A stretch of 64,000 bases of DNA from Sulfolobales archaeon HS-7 (GTDB taxonomy: Archaea; Thermoproteota; Thermoprotei_A; Sulfolobales; Sulfolobaceae), in contig AP024596.1 in assembly GCA_019704295.1 (NCBI GenBank), positions 853,369 through 917,368 of the forward strand, in the 5' to 3' direction. A model generated the notes under the pieces. It was given only the letters and a program-made list of their open reading frames with translations, did not search any database and was not told the origin of the DNA. Made by a program: the position numbers and the translations under genes. Positions 19,807 to 28,573 of this stretch are shown here, in pieces. Within the stretch, counting starts at the first letter, position 1, and each line of letters opens with the position of its first letter.

Positions 19807-20370
19807 TCACCCAAATAATTTCGATGCTATCTTATCAATGTAACTATCAAAAACCTGTTCCAAAATTAAGTTTAAAGTATAATCTCTACGTAAGCCCTTA
19901 TCCGGATGGTATATTATAACCCCACCGATAATAGCATTATCTATCTCAGTCTTAGAATTTATCTTATTCTTCTTTAATATCTCCTTTACAATTTTCTCGT
20001 CTTTTTCCGCCACATAAATAACGGAGTTTGAGTCAACACTATTTACTATTATCTTCTCGAGTGTTTCATTGTATTTCTCTCTATTCATTTTATTATATAT
20101 TTCTCCTTTTAGTTCTTCCTTAAGTCTATTAAGCCAGTATTCCTTTTCGTTATTAATCGAAATCTTCAGCTCTATATCTGCTCTAGCCTTCTCACCTCCA
20201 ACTCTCTCCTCACTTTTTGTAATGATCTCTTCTATTTTACTCCTCCCTACAGAGAAATACTGCGAATACTGTTTATCAATTAATTTTACCGCCTCATTTT
20301 TCGCATCAGATAGCTGTTTCATAATTTCTTGCTCTATCTTGCTAGAAACCTTTTCTATTACTTTTTCCAT
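19807..20370 (-). CDS. atpE: A-type ATP synthase subunit E (peripheral stalk, delta)
   Basis: A 187-residue peripheral stalk subunit. The N-terminal half is a long charged helix ([23 protein letters not shown]), and the globular C-terminal half carries the conserved [19 protein letters not shown] block (about 149-167) typical of subunit E. It starts 10 bp after the subunit F stop. In Sulfolobus nomenclature it corresponds to delta. Confidence 0.88.
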   Translation of the reverse strand: MEKVIEKVSSKIEQEIMKQLSDAKNEAVKLIDKQYSQYFSVGRSKIEEIITKSEERVGGEKARADIELKISINNEKEYWLNRLKEELKGEIYNKMNREKYNETLEKIIVNSVDSNSVIYVAEKDEKIVKEILKKNKINSKTEIDNAIIGGVIIYHPDKGLRRDYTLNLILEQVFDSYIDKIASKLFG

Positions 20371-20379
20371 GTTAATTTC

Positions 20380-20682
20380 TCACCCAAAGCCAAGTGCTTT
20401 ATTAATTAATTTCTTACTGTCAATCGGCTTAGCTTCTGAAAAAGGACTTGGAATGACCGAAATCATAGGTCTTACTGTATTAAGCATAAGTTCATCTATT
20501 GTAGTCGAAATAGCCTCATAAATATCCTTTGTTATAAAAACTAGAACTACATCTTCTCTTCTTCTTACTTCGTTAATAGTCGCTATAGCCTGTCTAAAGT
20601 CTTGGATTTCTTTGCCCTCCGCTCCTATTAGTTTAAAGAGAGCAACAGTGTACTTATCACCTATAACAAACAGTTTTCCCAA
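20380..20682 (-). CDS. atpF: A-type ATP synthase subunit F
   Basis: A 100-residue Rossmann-like subunit of the central rotor. The start block GKLFVIGDKYTVALFKLIGAEG and the VLVFITKDIYE strand-helix unit are characteristic. The start is TTG at 20682; no ATG lies in the conserved N-terminal region. First gene of the F-E-A-B-D-epsilon-K operon, divergent from subunit I across a 74-bp promoter region. Confidence 0.88.
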   Translation of the reverse strand: MGKLFVIGDKYTVALFKLIGAEGKEIQDFRQAIATINEVRRREDVVLVFITKDIYEAISTTIDELMLNTVRPMISVIPSPFSEAKPIDSKKLINKALGFG

Positions 20683-20756
20683 AATTCCTCGTTTCTAGTT
20701 CATTAACTATGCTTAAAACTTTTTAGGATTGCGTTTGATTTGGATCTTGATAGTTT

Positions 20757-22877
20757 GTGATATTTCCTGAAGAGATGGTAAGGGTTCAGATAATTGCGTC
20801 AAGGGAAGACATTGATGCAGCAACAAAGGCCGTATTATCTTTTTCGCAATTCCAACCAGAAGAACCAAAATATCCTATATCTATAACGAAATTGGAGTAT
20901 GCTAGATTGAAACTACCGAATATTATCGAGCATATTTCAAAAATAGAAATGATAATGGATCTAGGCGGGTTAGTTAGAAGCACTTATGGAAGGATGGACG
21001 TCACTAACTGGTTAAACACGACTAGCGAAGTTGAGGGAAATGCATCAAAAATAGAGGAGAAATATTCAAATATACTACAAGAAGTTGGTAAGATAGAGGC
21101 TGAATTAGAATCCACGATAACTTACATCAAAGAGTTAGAACCCATAAAAGATATTACGGTGCCGCTTGAAGCTTTATATAACTCAAGGCTTTTCGATATA
21201 TTAATTGGAAAGATTGACAAGGAGAAATTCGAAACGATAAACCAGAATGATGATTTGGCCATTTACTACGTCGAAGGAGGTAAAGAGCTTTATGTCATGA
21301 TTATAGGGGAAAGTAATTCTGTTCAGATCAAAAAAATTATTGAATCTGGAGTAGTGAAAAAGATCGACGTTCCCGAGGAACTGCCAAGAGTTCCGTCTGA
21401 GGCATATAACTTCCTGTTGAAAAGAAAAAGCGAGCTCGAATCGGCTTTAAATAGTATTAAAGGGAGGGCATCAGCTGATATCAGGAAAGATAAAGAGCTA
21501 TTATATGAACTTTATGGTAAGCTACTAACAGTGAGAGATGCGCTAACATTACTGTCTAAGGCTAGAGTTAGCGAATATTTTGTTCAAATTGAGGGGTACA
21601 TACCAAAAAAATTTGAAAAGAAGTTAAGGGAAGGTCTAAATAAAGTACTAAGTGGCGAATTTCAATTTAGTGTTGAGTGGCCGAAAAGGTATTCTGATGA
21701 AGAGCCGCCAAGTCTAGTTTCGCTTCCTAAAGGGTTGAAACCACTAGCGTCGCTGGTAGAGATGTACGGAAGTCCCTCATATTGGGAGTTTGCACCGACG
21801 GCTTTTCTTATTATAACTTTTCCTATATTTTTTGGCTTAATGTTCCCAGATTTTGGTAATGCGTTAGTACTATTCGTATTTGCGATATGGTTTTATAGGT
21901 ACGGAAAGAGGAAAGGCAGCGAAAATATTGTAGATCTCTCATTAGTCTTAATATATGCGAGTATTGCTGCGATGGTAACGGGACTCATAGCCAGAGCCTT
22001 TTTCGGTCCTTTACCTGTAGGCGGTCTTAGAGAATTAGACGTAAGTAATTCCGTTGGTCCACTCTATAGTATATGGCCTCTTCCTGTAAGTGTGCCCCGA
22101 GCAATATATTTCTTATTACCCTTTGGAGAGTATTCAAATCCACTGATAAGCGTGCCTGACGCTATAATTCTCTCTGTAGGAATAGGCACGATAGTACTTT
22201 TCTTGAGCTCGTTAATAGGGGTACTTAATGCAGCGAAGAAAAGGGATTTAGAATATCTAATATATGAAAAATTACCATATGTAATTATATACGCAGCGCC
22301 ATTTATTTTATTTATGTATGGCTTCTCTAATATTAGTACTTTCTTTACAAATATAGAACAACTTTTAGGAGGTATAGAATATGCTATAATACCGTCAGGG
22401 AGTCCACCTCCTACTGCAACACTAGCAAGAGTACTAGTATGGCTAGTTATAGTAGGTCTGCTCTATAATTGGGGAGGAAAGGCAGCAATTACCAAAACTG
22501 TTGAAAAGCAGTCTACCTTAACGTCAATCATCTTCGGATTTATTGAAGGCGCATTTGAAGGTGCTTTACTTTTGCTCTCTAATACCATCTCGTTTATTAG
22601 AATCTTGGTATTCGCCATGTCACATTATTACATTCTCTTTGCCTTCTCTTATATGGGTTATCTAGTAGCAGGTTCTCCCTCTTCCACTTTGAGCGTTTTA
22701 ACAAATCCTCTTGCTATACTTGTAATAATAATAGGTAACTTGCTCGCAATAGCTCTTGAAGGTCTGGTAGTTTTTATTCAAGACTTAAGGTTACACTTTT
22801 ACGAGATGTTTGGGAAATTCTATGAGGGAAAAGGGAGGAAGTTCGAACCAGTCAGTACATACGTAGAGCTTATCTAA
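20757..22877 (+). CDS. atpI: A-type ATP synthase subunit I (membrane stator, a)
   Basis: A 706-residue stator protein. Residues 1 to about 335 form a cytosolic coiled-coil arm (RKSELESALNSIKGRA, repeated Lys/Glu helices); the remainder has seven or eight membrane segments. The essential arginine lies in SFIRILVFAMSHYYI, and TFPIFFGLMFPDFGNAL is the family's first-helix signature. The start is GTG (MIFPEEMVRVQI), with an in-frame ATG six codons later. It is transcribed away from the main atp operon, with the metG end converging on its 3' side. Confidence 0.93.
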   Translation: MIFPEEMVRVQIIASREDIDAATKAVLSFSQFQPEEPKYPISITKLEYARLKLPNIIEHISKIEMIMDLGGLVRSTYGRMDVTNWLNTTSEVEGNASKIEEKYSNILQEVGKIEAELESTITYIKELEPIKDITVPLEALYNSRLFDILIGKIDKEKFETINQNDDLAIYYVEGGKELYVMIIGESNSVQIKKIIESGVVKKIDVPEELPRVPSEAYNFLLKRKSELESALNSIKGRASADIRKDKELLYELYGKLLTVRDALTLLSKARVSEYFVQIEGYIPKKFEKKLREGLNKVLSGEFQFSVEWPKRYSDEEPPSLVSLPKGLKPLASLVEMYGSPSYWEFAPTAFLIITFPIFFGLMFPDFGNALVLFVFAIWFYRYGKRKGSENIVDLSLVLIYASIAAMVTGLIARAFFGPLPVGGLRELDVSNSVGPLYSIWPLPVSVPRAIYFLLPFGEYSNPLISVPDAIILSVGIGTIVLFLSSLIGVLNAAKKRDLEYLIYEKLPYVIIYAAPFILFMYGFSNISTFFTNIEQLLGGIEYAIIPSGSPPPTATLARVLVWLVIVGLLYNWGGKAAITKTVEKQSTLTSIIFGFIEGAFEGALLLLSNTISFIRILVFAMSHYYILFAFSYMGYLVAGSPSSTLSVLTNPLAILVIIIGNLLAIALEGLVVFIQDLRLHFYEMFGKFYEGKGRKFEPVSTYVELI

Positions 22878-22884
22878 AGGGATT

Positions 22885-24600
22885 TCACTTCAATAAGGTC
22901 GGACGCTGAGTTTCTACATCTTCTCTTATCCTACTTAGTAACTCTTCTACTTTCTTATCGAAATCGGATTCCAATTTGTTAAATAACGGTTTGTATTTAC
23001 CTATTTTATTTCCAGATGGTAGGTCGCTATCTATTGCCCAATTCCAATTATACTCCTCTATAAGTCCTAGGCCAAGCATATTGAATATTTCTTGTGAGGA
23101 AGTAGGTAAGATTGGATAAAGGGATAATGCCATGACCCTTATAATTAGAAGGGCTATGTAAATTACGTTACCGGCCTCTTCTTTTGAAGCTTTAATTATA
23201 TCCCACGGTTTTCTGTCGTTCAGATAACCATTTCCCAATCGCGCTAGTTCTAATATGTTCTCACTTGCCTGTTTAAGAAGGGCTTTTTCGTAATCCTCGG
23301 TGATCTTTGTGTATATTTCTGGAATTTTTTCCATGACTTTTTTGTCTGTGTCGTTAAGCTTATCCTTATGTAGGACAGGAATCGCGTTATTGAAAAATCT
23401 ATCTACAAGTGTAAGCACTCTTTGAACCAAGTTTCCTATGTCGTCGTTAAGCTCACTATTTATAATTCTCACTGCTTCTCTCCACGTGAAATTCATGTCC
23501 TTTTCCTCCGGTCTGTTTCTTATGAGCAGAAATCTCCAGTACTCTGGTGGGAGTATTCTAGGTGCTTCATCAGCCCATATGCCAATCCTTCTACTTTTAC
23601 TAAATTTCTGGCCCTCATATAGTAAATATTCAGTAGCAGCAATGTAGTTAGGAAGATTGTACTCTTTTCCCGAAGCCATAAGCATGGCAGGGAGTATTAT
23701 TGCATGAAATACTATGTTATCCTTACCTAAGAAATAGTAGCTTTTAGTATCCTTTCCAAACCAAAATGATTTCCACTCATCTTTATTTCCCTGTTTAGCG
23801 AAGTATTCGATACTTGATGAGATATATCCTAATAGGGCTTCAAACCAGACATATATCGTTTTTTCTTCTGCATCCTTAAACGGTGCAGGTATGCCCCATT
23901 TGTTATCTCGTGTCAGACTTCTAGGTTTAAGACCCTCGTTTATCCAACTTAATGCAGTTGTTCTGACGTTCTTGGGTAGGTTATCGTTACTTTCTAACCA
24001 ATGCCTTAACTTATCCTCTACAGAGGATAAATCAAAAAACCATTGTTTAGTTTTAGTGAATATTGGCGCTTTGTTACATATAGCACACTTCGGATTTACT
24101 AAGGAGGATGGATTCAAGAGTCTACCACATTTATCGCATTGATCACCTCTAGCATCTTCAAATCCACAGTAAGGGCAAGTACCTTTTATGAATCTATCGG
24201 GTAGGAATATTTTATCATAGCTACAGTAGGGAATTACTTCCTCTTCTACTTTAATATACGATTCTAACTCTAAGAGGAAGCTTCTAACGAATTCCTTATG
24301 TGTCTGCGATTCCGTTCTGCTATAATTACTGAATTGTATTTCCCATGAGTCAAATATACTTTTATCATACTCATGTGCCTGATCAGTAAGGCTTTTCGGT
24401 TCTACTCCACGCTTTCTAGCCTCTATCTCTATTGGGGTTCCGTGTTCATCGCTTCCGCTTACGTAAATCACGTTTTCCTTTCCGTATTTGAGTTTAGCAT
24501 ACCTTGCCATCACGTCACCGGAGAGCAAGTGCAATATAGTTCCTAAATGAGGTACAGCGTTTACGTATGGCCACGCCGAGGCAACAATTACTTTTGTCAT
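22885..24600 (-). CDS. metG: Methionyl-tRNA synthetase
   Basis: A 571-residue class I synthetase. The HIGH-like motif is HLGT in VNAVPHLGTILHLLSGD near residue 16, the zinc knuckle has CPYCG and CDKCG, and the KMSKS-like loop is KFSKSRR. The anticodon domain contains RVLTLVDRFF and NGYLNDRKPW. The open frame continues to 24702, but ATG 24600 (MTKVIVASAWPY) matches homologues and lies about 28 bp from a TATA box, indicating a leaderless transcript. No C-terminal tRNA-binding (EMAP-like) domain is present; the protein ends at ETQRPTLLK. Confidence 0.95.
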   Translation of the reverse strand: MTKVIVASAWPYVNAVPHLGTILHLLSGDVMARYAKLKYGKENVIYVSGSDEHGTPIEIEARKRGVEPKSLTDQAHEYDKSIFDSWEIQFSNYSRTESQTHKEFVRSFLLELESYIKVEEEVIPYCSYDKIFLPDRFIKGTCPYCGFEDARGDQCDKCGRLLNPSSLVNPKCAICNKAPIFTKTKQWFFDLSSVEDKLRHWLESNDNLPKNVRTTALSWINEGLKPRSLTRDNKWGIPAPFKDAEEKTIYVWFEALLGYISSSIEYFAKQGNKDEWKSFWFGKDTKSYYFLGKDNIVFHAIILPAMLMASGKEYNLPNYIAATEYLLYEGQKFSKSRRIGIWADEAPRILPPEYWRFLLIRNRPEEKDMNFTWREAVRIINSELNDDIGNLVQRVLTLVDRFFNNAIPVLHKDKLNDTDKKVMEKIPEIYTKITEDYEKALLKQASENILELARLGNGYLNDRKPWDIIKASKEEAGNVIYIALLIIRVMALSLYPILPTSSQEIFNMLGLGLIEEYNWNWAIDSDLPSGNKIGKYKPLFNKLESDFDKKVEELLSRIREDVETQRPTLLK

Positions 24601-24622
24601 CTTAATATGCCAGAGTAGATGA

Positions 24623-24633
24623 TAATATATAAA
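24623..24633 (-). promoter_or_regulatory. Predicted TATA box for metG
   Basis: The minus strand reads TTTATATATT centred about 28 bp upstream of ATG 24600 in the 40-bp gap between metG and priL. The position supports the short metG start and a leaderless message. The same box is too close to ATG 24641 to serve priL. Confidence 0.5.
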
Positions 24634-24640
24634 TGAAACT

Positions 24641-25528
24641 ATGGTTATCGATTTAGCGAAATTCCCATTTCTGAAAAGATTAGACGAATACCTGGACAGC
24701 AAGGGCTATGTAGGGGTCCCTATCAATACCGTTCTAACCGACGAGAAATACCTTTCACAGGCTATTGACAGACTTAAGCGTTTCTTTACGGAGAACTCGC
24801 TCAAATCTTATTCGGATTATACTGATCCAGTTATCGTATTTTACACGATAATAGCCATACTCCCCTATATAGAGAATAAACTATTCGCAGAACGCTATTT
24901 AAAGGCAGAGGAGGAGATGTTCACTAAGCTTTTGTCAGATATAGAGGAAGAGGAGCTGGCCGAAATTATAAGATTTCTTCGGTTGGATTTTGAGTATAAA
25001 AATGATAGATTTTATATTAATTTTATAAAATTTTTAAAGATGCCAAGACCCGAGGGAATGAATTTATCTAATATGACTAAAGGAGAAGTTGTTCTTAGTA
25101 AAAACGAGGTAGCAAAAATTATAGCCCATAACGTAGTTGAGTTCATGAAAAGGGGATTCGAACCAAGATTAGACTTGCCATTACCAATTAAAATTGAATT
25201 AAACAAACAACTTAGCGAGGTAAGGAATGTCCCTCCATGTATCGAATCCCTCATTAATAAATCGAAAAACAGTATGCTTAGTCAATTGGAGTTGGAGGTC
25301 CTCTTATCATATTACTATTCCATTGGCAATTCTCCCTCTTATGTTAAAGAAGCGCACAGAAATCAGGATCGTAAACTTATTAATATGTTTTATAGGAAGA
25401 TATTAAGTTCTAAAAACAAATTTATCATGTATAATTGTTCTTTCATAAAACAAAATGGACTATGCGTATTTGATTGTAACGTGAGAAACCCTCTGCAGAT
25501 ATATTTCTCTAGGCATACTTCTAGGTAA
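24641..25528 (+). CDS. priL: DNA primase large subunit
   Basis: A 295-residue non-catalytic primase subunit that contacts PriS and helps primer initiation. The N-terminal helical domain contains YTDPVIVFYTIIAILP. The C-terminal Fe-S domain has four cysteines, Cys200 (VPPCIESL), Cys266, Cys275 and Cys279 (CSFIKQNGLCVFDC), the [4Fe-4S] ligand pattern of PriL, followed by NPLQIYF. It is divergent from metG. The PriS gene is not in this window. Confidence 0.85.
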   Translation: MVIDLAKFPFLKRLDEYLDSKGYVGVPINTVLTDEKYLSQAIDRLKRFFTENSLKSYSDYTDPVIVFYTIIAILPYIENKLFAERYLKAEEEMFTKLLSDIEEEELAEIIRFLRLDFEYKNDRFYINFIKFLKMPRPEGMNLSNMTKGEVVLSKNEVAKIIAHNVVEFMKRGFEPRLDLPLPIKIELNKQLSEVRNVPPCIESLINKSKNSMLSQLELEVLLSYYYSIGNSPSYVKEAHRNQDRKLINMFYRKILSSKNKFIMYNCSFIKQNGLCVFDCNVRNPLQIYFSRHTSR

Positions 25529-25547
25529 AAATTGGGAATTACAATAC

Positions 25548-25904
25548 TTATTTTTTTGATGCACTCTTTGCTTTATCTTCTTTAAGTTTTTTTATGTACT
25601 CTATCATGTAGTCTATATCGTCTAAACTTTCGCTTTCCTTGAGCCAAAGGAGCCCACCCACGGCATCTACTATTTCTCCTTTAATTTTTAGCTCCTGAAC
25701 TTTATTTTTCCAGTTCTGTATAAGCTTTGTAATTATTAGTAGATATATATCTCCAGTAACTCTTTGGTGTATCTTTCCCCAGAATAAATCACCATAGGAA
25801 TACTCTGCTTCTTTTGCGAAAGGTTTACCTCCTGGCCTTTCAGAAACGTCTATTATTTGAGATATACTTAACCCTTTTGATGAAGCGGTTTGGAATACAT
25901 CCAT
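25548..25904 (-). CDS. Hypothetical protein, conserved-looking, 118 aa
   Basis: I do not recognise a family. The protein is soluble, with GKPFAKEAEYSYGDLFWGKIHQR near residues 26-48, an amphipathic helical middle (LLIITKLIQNWKNKVQ), then GEIVDAVGGLLWLKESESLDDIDYM and a lysine-rich tail. The stop of the AIP synthase gene lies immediately upstream (1 bp gap), so the two are probably co-transcribed. Codon use and composition match the neighbours. It is convergent with priL. Confidence 0.65.
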   Translation of the reverse strand: MDVFQTASSKGLSISQIIDVSERPGGKPFAKEAEYSYGDLFWGKIHQRVTGDIYLLIITKLIQNWKNKVQELKIKGEIVDAVGGLLWLKESESLDDIDYMIEYIKKLKEDKAKSASKK

Positions 25905-25905
25905 A

Positions 25906-26478
25906 CTAATGTATAGCCTTAACTCCTAATAAAATTCGCTGAACAACAGTTGCGCAACTTAGTATTACGAAAATATAAAGTACAGGCAACGTAGCCGGTA
26001 GAAAGAGTAAATAAAGAACAACTATTATAACAACGAATAGTAACCTTTCACCTCTTTCAACTATCCCCTTACCTTCTAATGCGACCCCTAAGGACTCAGC
26101 CTTTGCCCTCACATATGAGATTATTACGGAAGTCCCTGCAAGTAATATTAATAATAATGGTGGAAGACCTAGGAAGAATAGTCCTGTAACGTAGGAGAGA
26201 TCCTCTATTCTATCGGAAACTGAATCCAGGAAACTACCTTTCTTTCCTGCCTCTTTCCTAATCCTGGCAACTTCACCATCAAATGCGTCGAAAAGGCTTG
26301 CAACTACAACGATAATGATGGCTTCAACGTAAAATTTAAAGTAGATAAAGGCGGGAAATGTTAGGGATAGAACTAATCCTGTTAGGGTGAGCGAATTTCC
26401 AGTTATCCCATTTTTCGCCATGACTTCTGCTACTGGTCTTAATAACGATTTAGAGAGTCGTCTTAGTCGCGTAATCAT
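25906..26478 (-). CDS. CDP-alcohol phosphatidyltransferase, probable archaetidylinositol phosphate synthase
   Basis: A 190-residue integral membrane enzyme. The CDP-alcohol transferase signature is intact: D64-x2-D67-G68-x2-A71-R72-x8-G81-x3-D85-x3-D89, with five to six hydrophobic helices. Archaeal members of this size join CDP-archaeol and inositol 1-phosphate to give archaetidylinositol phosphate. The inositol 1-phosphate source, Ino1, is encoded at 43207 in the same window. Headgroup specificity is inferred; the signature alone would also fit a serine or glycerol phosphate transferase. Confidence 0.8.
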   Translation of the reverse strand: MITRLRRLSKSLLRPVAEVMAKNGITGNSLTLTGLVLSLTFPAFIYFKFYVEAIIIVVVASLFDAFDGEVARIRKEAGKKGSFLDSVSDRIEDLSYVTGLFFLGLPPLLLILLAGTSVIISYVRAKAESLGVALEGKGIVERGERLLFVVIIVVLYLLFLPATLPVLYIFVILSCATVVQRILLGVKAIH

Positions 26479-26533
26479 AGGTTTTTACACTAAAGTTTTA
26501 AATTAATGTTTTCCTCTTACCTCATGATGTAAG

Positions 26534-26875
26534 ATGGAAGCTAAAAGATTGATATTAGTTTCGTCAACATCTCATCCGCTTGATAAGGTTTTTGAGGAAA
26601 TAGCTGATGAGATATCACAGGAAAGAGGAATTAAGAAGGAGAGGAAGGAGGAAGACTACTCATTTCTATCTGATTATGGTGAAAAGGATGAATATAACAT
26701 GCCTTGGTTACCACAGCTTTTAGTTGAGTTCGATGATGGTTCGATTAAACCTATATTAACTCGGGCTATAATTGACGAGAACAGTTACAAACCAGATAAG
26801 GATTTAATGAAAAAGGAAGCACTTAACAAGATTAAAAAACTCTCAGATAAAAAAGAAGGTAGTGATAACGCTTGA
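26534..26875 (+). CDS. Hypothetical crenarchaeal protein, 113 aa
   Basis: I recognise no functional domain. The N-terminus RLILVSSTSHPLDKVFEEIADEI is a strand-helix unit; a strongly acidic and basic linker (about 32-56) follows, then PWLPQLLVEFDDGSIKPILTRAIIDE and a lysine-rich C-terminal helix. It starts a three-gene run with the aKMT-like gene, overlapping it by 4 bp, and is divergent from the AIP synthase with a shared A/T-rich promoter gap. Confidence 0.65.
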   Translation: MEAKRLILVSSTSHPLDKVFEEIADEISQERGIKKERKEEDYSFLSDYGEKDEYNMPWLPQLLVEFDDGSIKPILTRAIIDENSYKPDKDLMKKEALNKIKKLSDKKEGSDNA

Positions 26876-27363
26876 CATCTTATCCCTCAGTTCCTTATGT
26901 TCCAACTCCAGATCCAGTAGTGAAAATAATGCTGGAGAAAGCTAAAGTGGGGGAAGGCGATATAGTATACGACTTGGGTTGTGGAGACGGAAGAATTGTA
27001 ATAACTGCAGTGAAAGAATTTAATGCAAAAAGGGCTGTATGTATAGAAATTAATGATGAAAGGATTAATGAGACGAAAAAAAACATAGAAAAGAACGGCT
27101 TAGTGGGAAGAGTTGAAGTAAAAAAGGCAAATTTCTTTGATGCGGACCTATCTGAAGCTACTGTTCTTACTATGTTTTTACTGGCAAACGTTAACGATCT
27201 TCTTAGACCGAAACTGGAGAAAGAGTTACGCCCAGGAACGCGTATAGTTTCACATGAATTTGAGATGCGTAATTGGAAACCAAAGGAGGTAGTACAAGTA
27301 GAAGACGGAAGTATGAGACATACAGTTTATCTGTATATTTTAGGCGGTGAGGCTCATGACTAA
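26872..27363 (+). CDS. SAM-dependent protein lysine methyltransferase (aKMT-like)
   Basis: A 163-residue class I methyltransferase with TTG start. Motif I is YDLGCGDGRI near 37-46, the acidic loop is CIEIND, and the motif IV region is KKANFFDADLSEATVLTMFL. The N-terminal PSVPYVPTPDPVV segment and the C-terminal RIVSHEFEM and HTVYLYILG blocks match the crenarchaeal protein lysine methyltransferase aKMT, which broadly methylates Sulfolobus proteins. It overlaps both flanking genes. The assignment is by remembered similarity to aKMT. Confidence 0.8.
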   Translation: MTSYPSVPYVPTPDPVVKIMLEKAKVGEGDIVYDLGCGDGRIVITAVKEFNAKRAVCIEINDERINETKKNIEKNGLVGRVEVKKANFFDADLSEATVLTMFLLANVNDLLRPKLEKELRPGTRIVSHEFEMRNWKPKEVVQVEDGSMRHTVYLYILGGEAHD

Positions 27364-27784
27364 AACCTTGATAATAAAATCGGAAAGAGGTTCTATATCT
27401 AAACAAGAGGTTAAGGAGGGCGACTATAGAAAAATTGTGAAAGATATTGCCATGGAAGCGATAAATGAATGGACAGATATGTCTGATTTTTACATTATGA
27501 AGGATGTACAAGAGTTTAGGAGAAAAGGACCTTTAGACAGTAAAACATATGAAGAGGTTAAGGACTTTCTAGGAGGGAGGGAAAATCAAGAAATTATAAT
27601 CAAGTTGCCCCTCTTTTATATTAGCTTCGAGAATCTCTGGATCGATAACGATACTCAGGATCTAAGGGTTTATATCGTTACACCCTATATAGGAGAAGAC
27701 ATTAAGAGTGAACTCTTAGAGCTAGCTACTGAAGCTACTAAAATGGATAAAAATAGGGCATCCGAAGAACTGGAAGAAGAGTAG
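27356..27784 (+). CDS. Hypothetical crenarchaeal protein, about 142 aa
   Basis: No recognised fold. ATG 27356 lies inside the last codons of the methyltransferase gene, 8 bp before its stop ends (overlap), so translation is probably coupled; a GTG three codons upstream is possible. The product has KTLIIKSERGSISKQEV, a helical block with INEWTDMSDFYIM, then NQEIIIKLPLFYISFENLWI and an acidic C-terminal helix ending EELEEE. Third gene of the 26534-27784 operon; its role is unknown. Confidence 0.65.
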   Translation: MTKTLIIKSERGSISKQEVKEGDYRKIVKDIAMEAINEWTDMSDFYIMKDVQEFRRKGPLDSKTYEEVKDFLGGRENQEIIIKLPLFYISFENLWIDNDTQDLRVYIVTPYIGEDIKSELLELATEATKMDKNRASEELEEE

Positions 27785-28136
27785 AACTGAGTTAATTAAA
27801 CCTTGTTGACAGGATTTGTAATTACTCGGCTCACTCTGCTTATAATGGTACATCTAGAGTCACTAGAATAGTTGAGACTCTGAATGTCTTATCCAATGTT
27901 AAGACGATCAATAGAATACCTAAAAAATAATCATCCCCAATTTTCGAAACATTAAAACGCTATCGTCCAGTGTTAGAATCCACTTGACGTTACCTCGTTA
28001 GTCATAAGGAAAAGTGATCAATATATAAATATTATTTTAAAAGTTAAATTTCTAGTTATTAGGAATAACGTGGCTTATAATCCTCAATCTTGACGATAAT
28101 ATAGATAGTCTACCAGAGATTAGACATACTCTCTAA
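27785..28136. other. Gene-free stretch before the transposon relic
   Basis: About 350 bp with stops in all frames. It holds a weak inverted repeat GAGTC..GACTC around 27854-27877 and A/T-rich blocks near 28020-28050. There is no tRNA, C/D box pattern or coding frame. I see no clear partner for it in the window. Confidence 0.35.
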
Positions 28137-28380
28137 TATCCTAGACTACAACATCTGGCGGTTTAGGACTTGCAGTTAACCTAAAATCGTCATGCTGGAG
28201 AGGCCTCATCCTCAGTTTAGATTCTGAAAAATTACGCGAAAACTTGCTATAGTTCTCAATAAATTGATTTTATATAATTATTTTATGTAATTATACGAAT
28301 TTAGTTCTAAATAGACGTATTTTATAACCTTTACTTTATCAAGTTAATAATATTAGTGAGTCTCTCTATGTCTATCGTTA
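28137..28380 (+). repeat. Transposon relic, copy 2 (3'-terminal fragment)
   Basis: Begins with a frame reading LDYNIWRFR, homologous to LAYNIWRFRPIS at the transposase end in copy 3, and continues through AACCTAAAATCGTC, TAATTATACGAATTTAGTTCTAAATAGACGTATTTTATAACC and CTTTACTTTATCAAGTTA, aligning with the tails of copies 1, 3 and 4. The terminal repeat is barely recognisable. It lies about 190 bp beyond the 3' end of dpo1. Confidence 0.6.
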
Positions 28381-28573
28381 AAACATTAACTAACTAACTC
28401 ATGTTAATAGATCCTTCATATAGCCTATTGGAATTAAAAATAATCAAACCACCTTGTAGTAAATATTGTAAAGTCACAAGAAACTCAAGGAAATTCTTAC
28501 GAAAAACTTGTCATTTATGTTCCCATTTAACCATAGATATGATTTTAGAAACAAGAGGCATATTTGACTTCTA

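Noticed and set aside
19900..23000. Subunit I (atpI) divergent from the ATPase operon as evidence of rearrangement.
   Set aside because: As I recall, this layout is usual in Sulfolobus, where subunit I is encoded next to but apart from the main operon.
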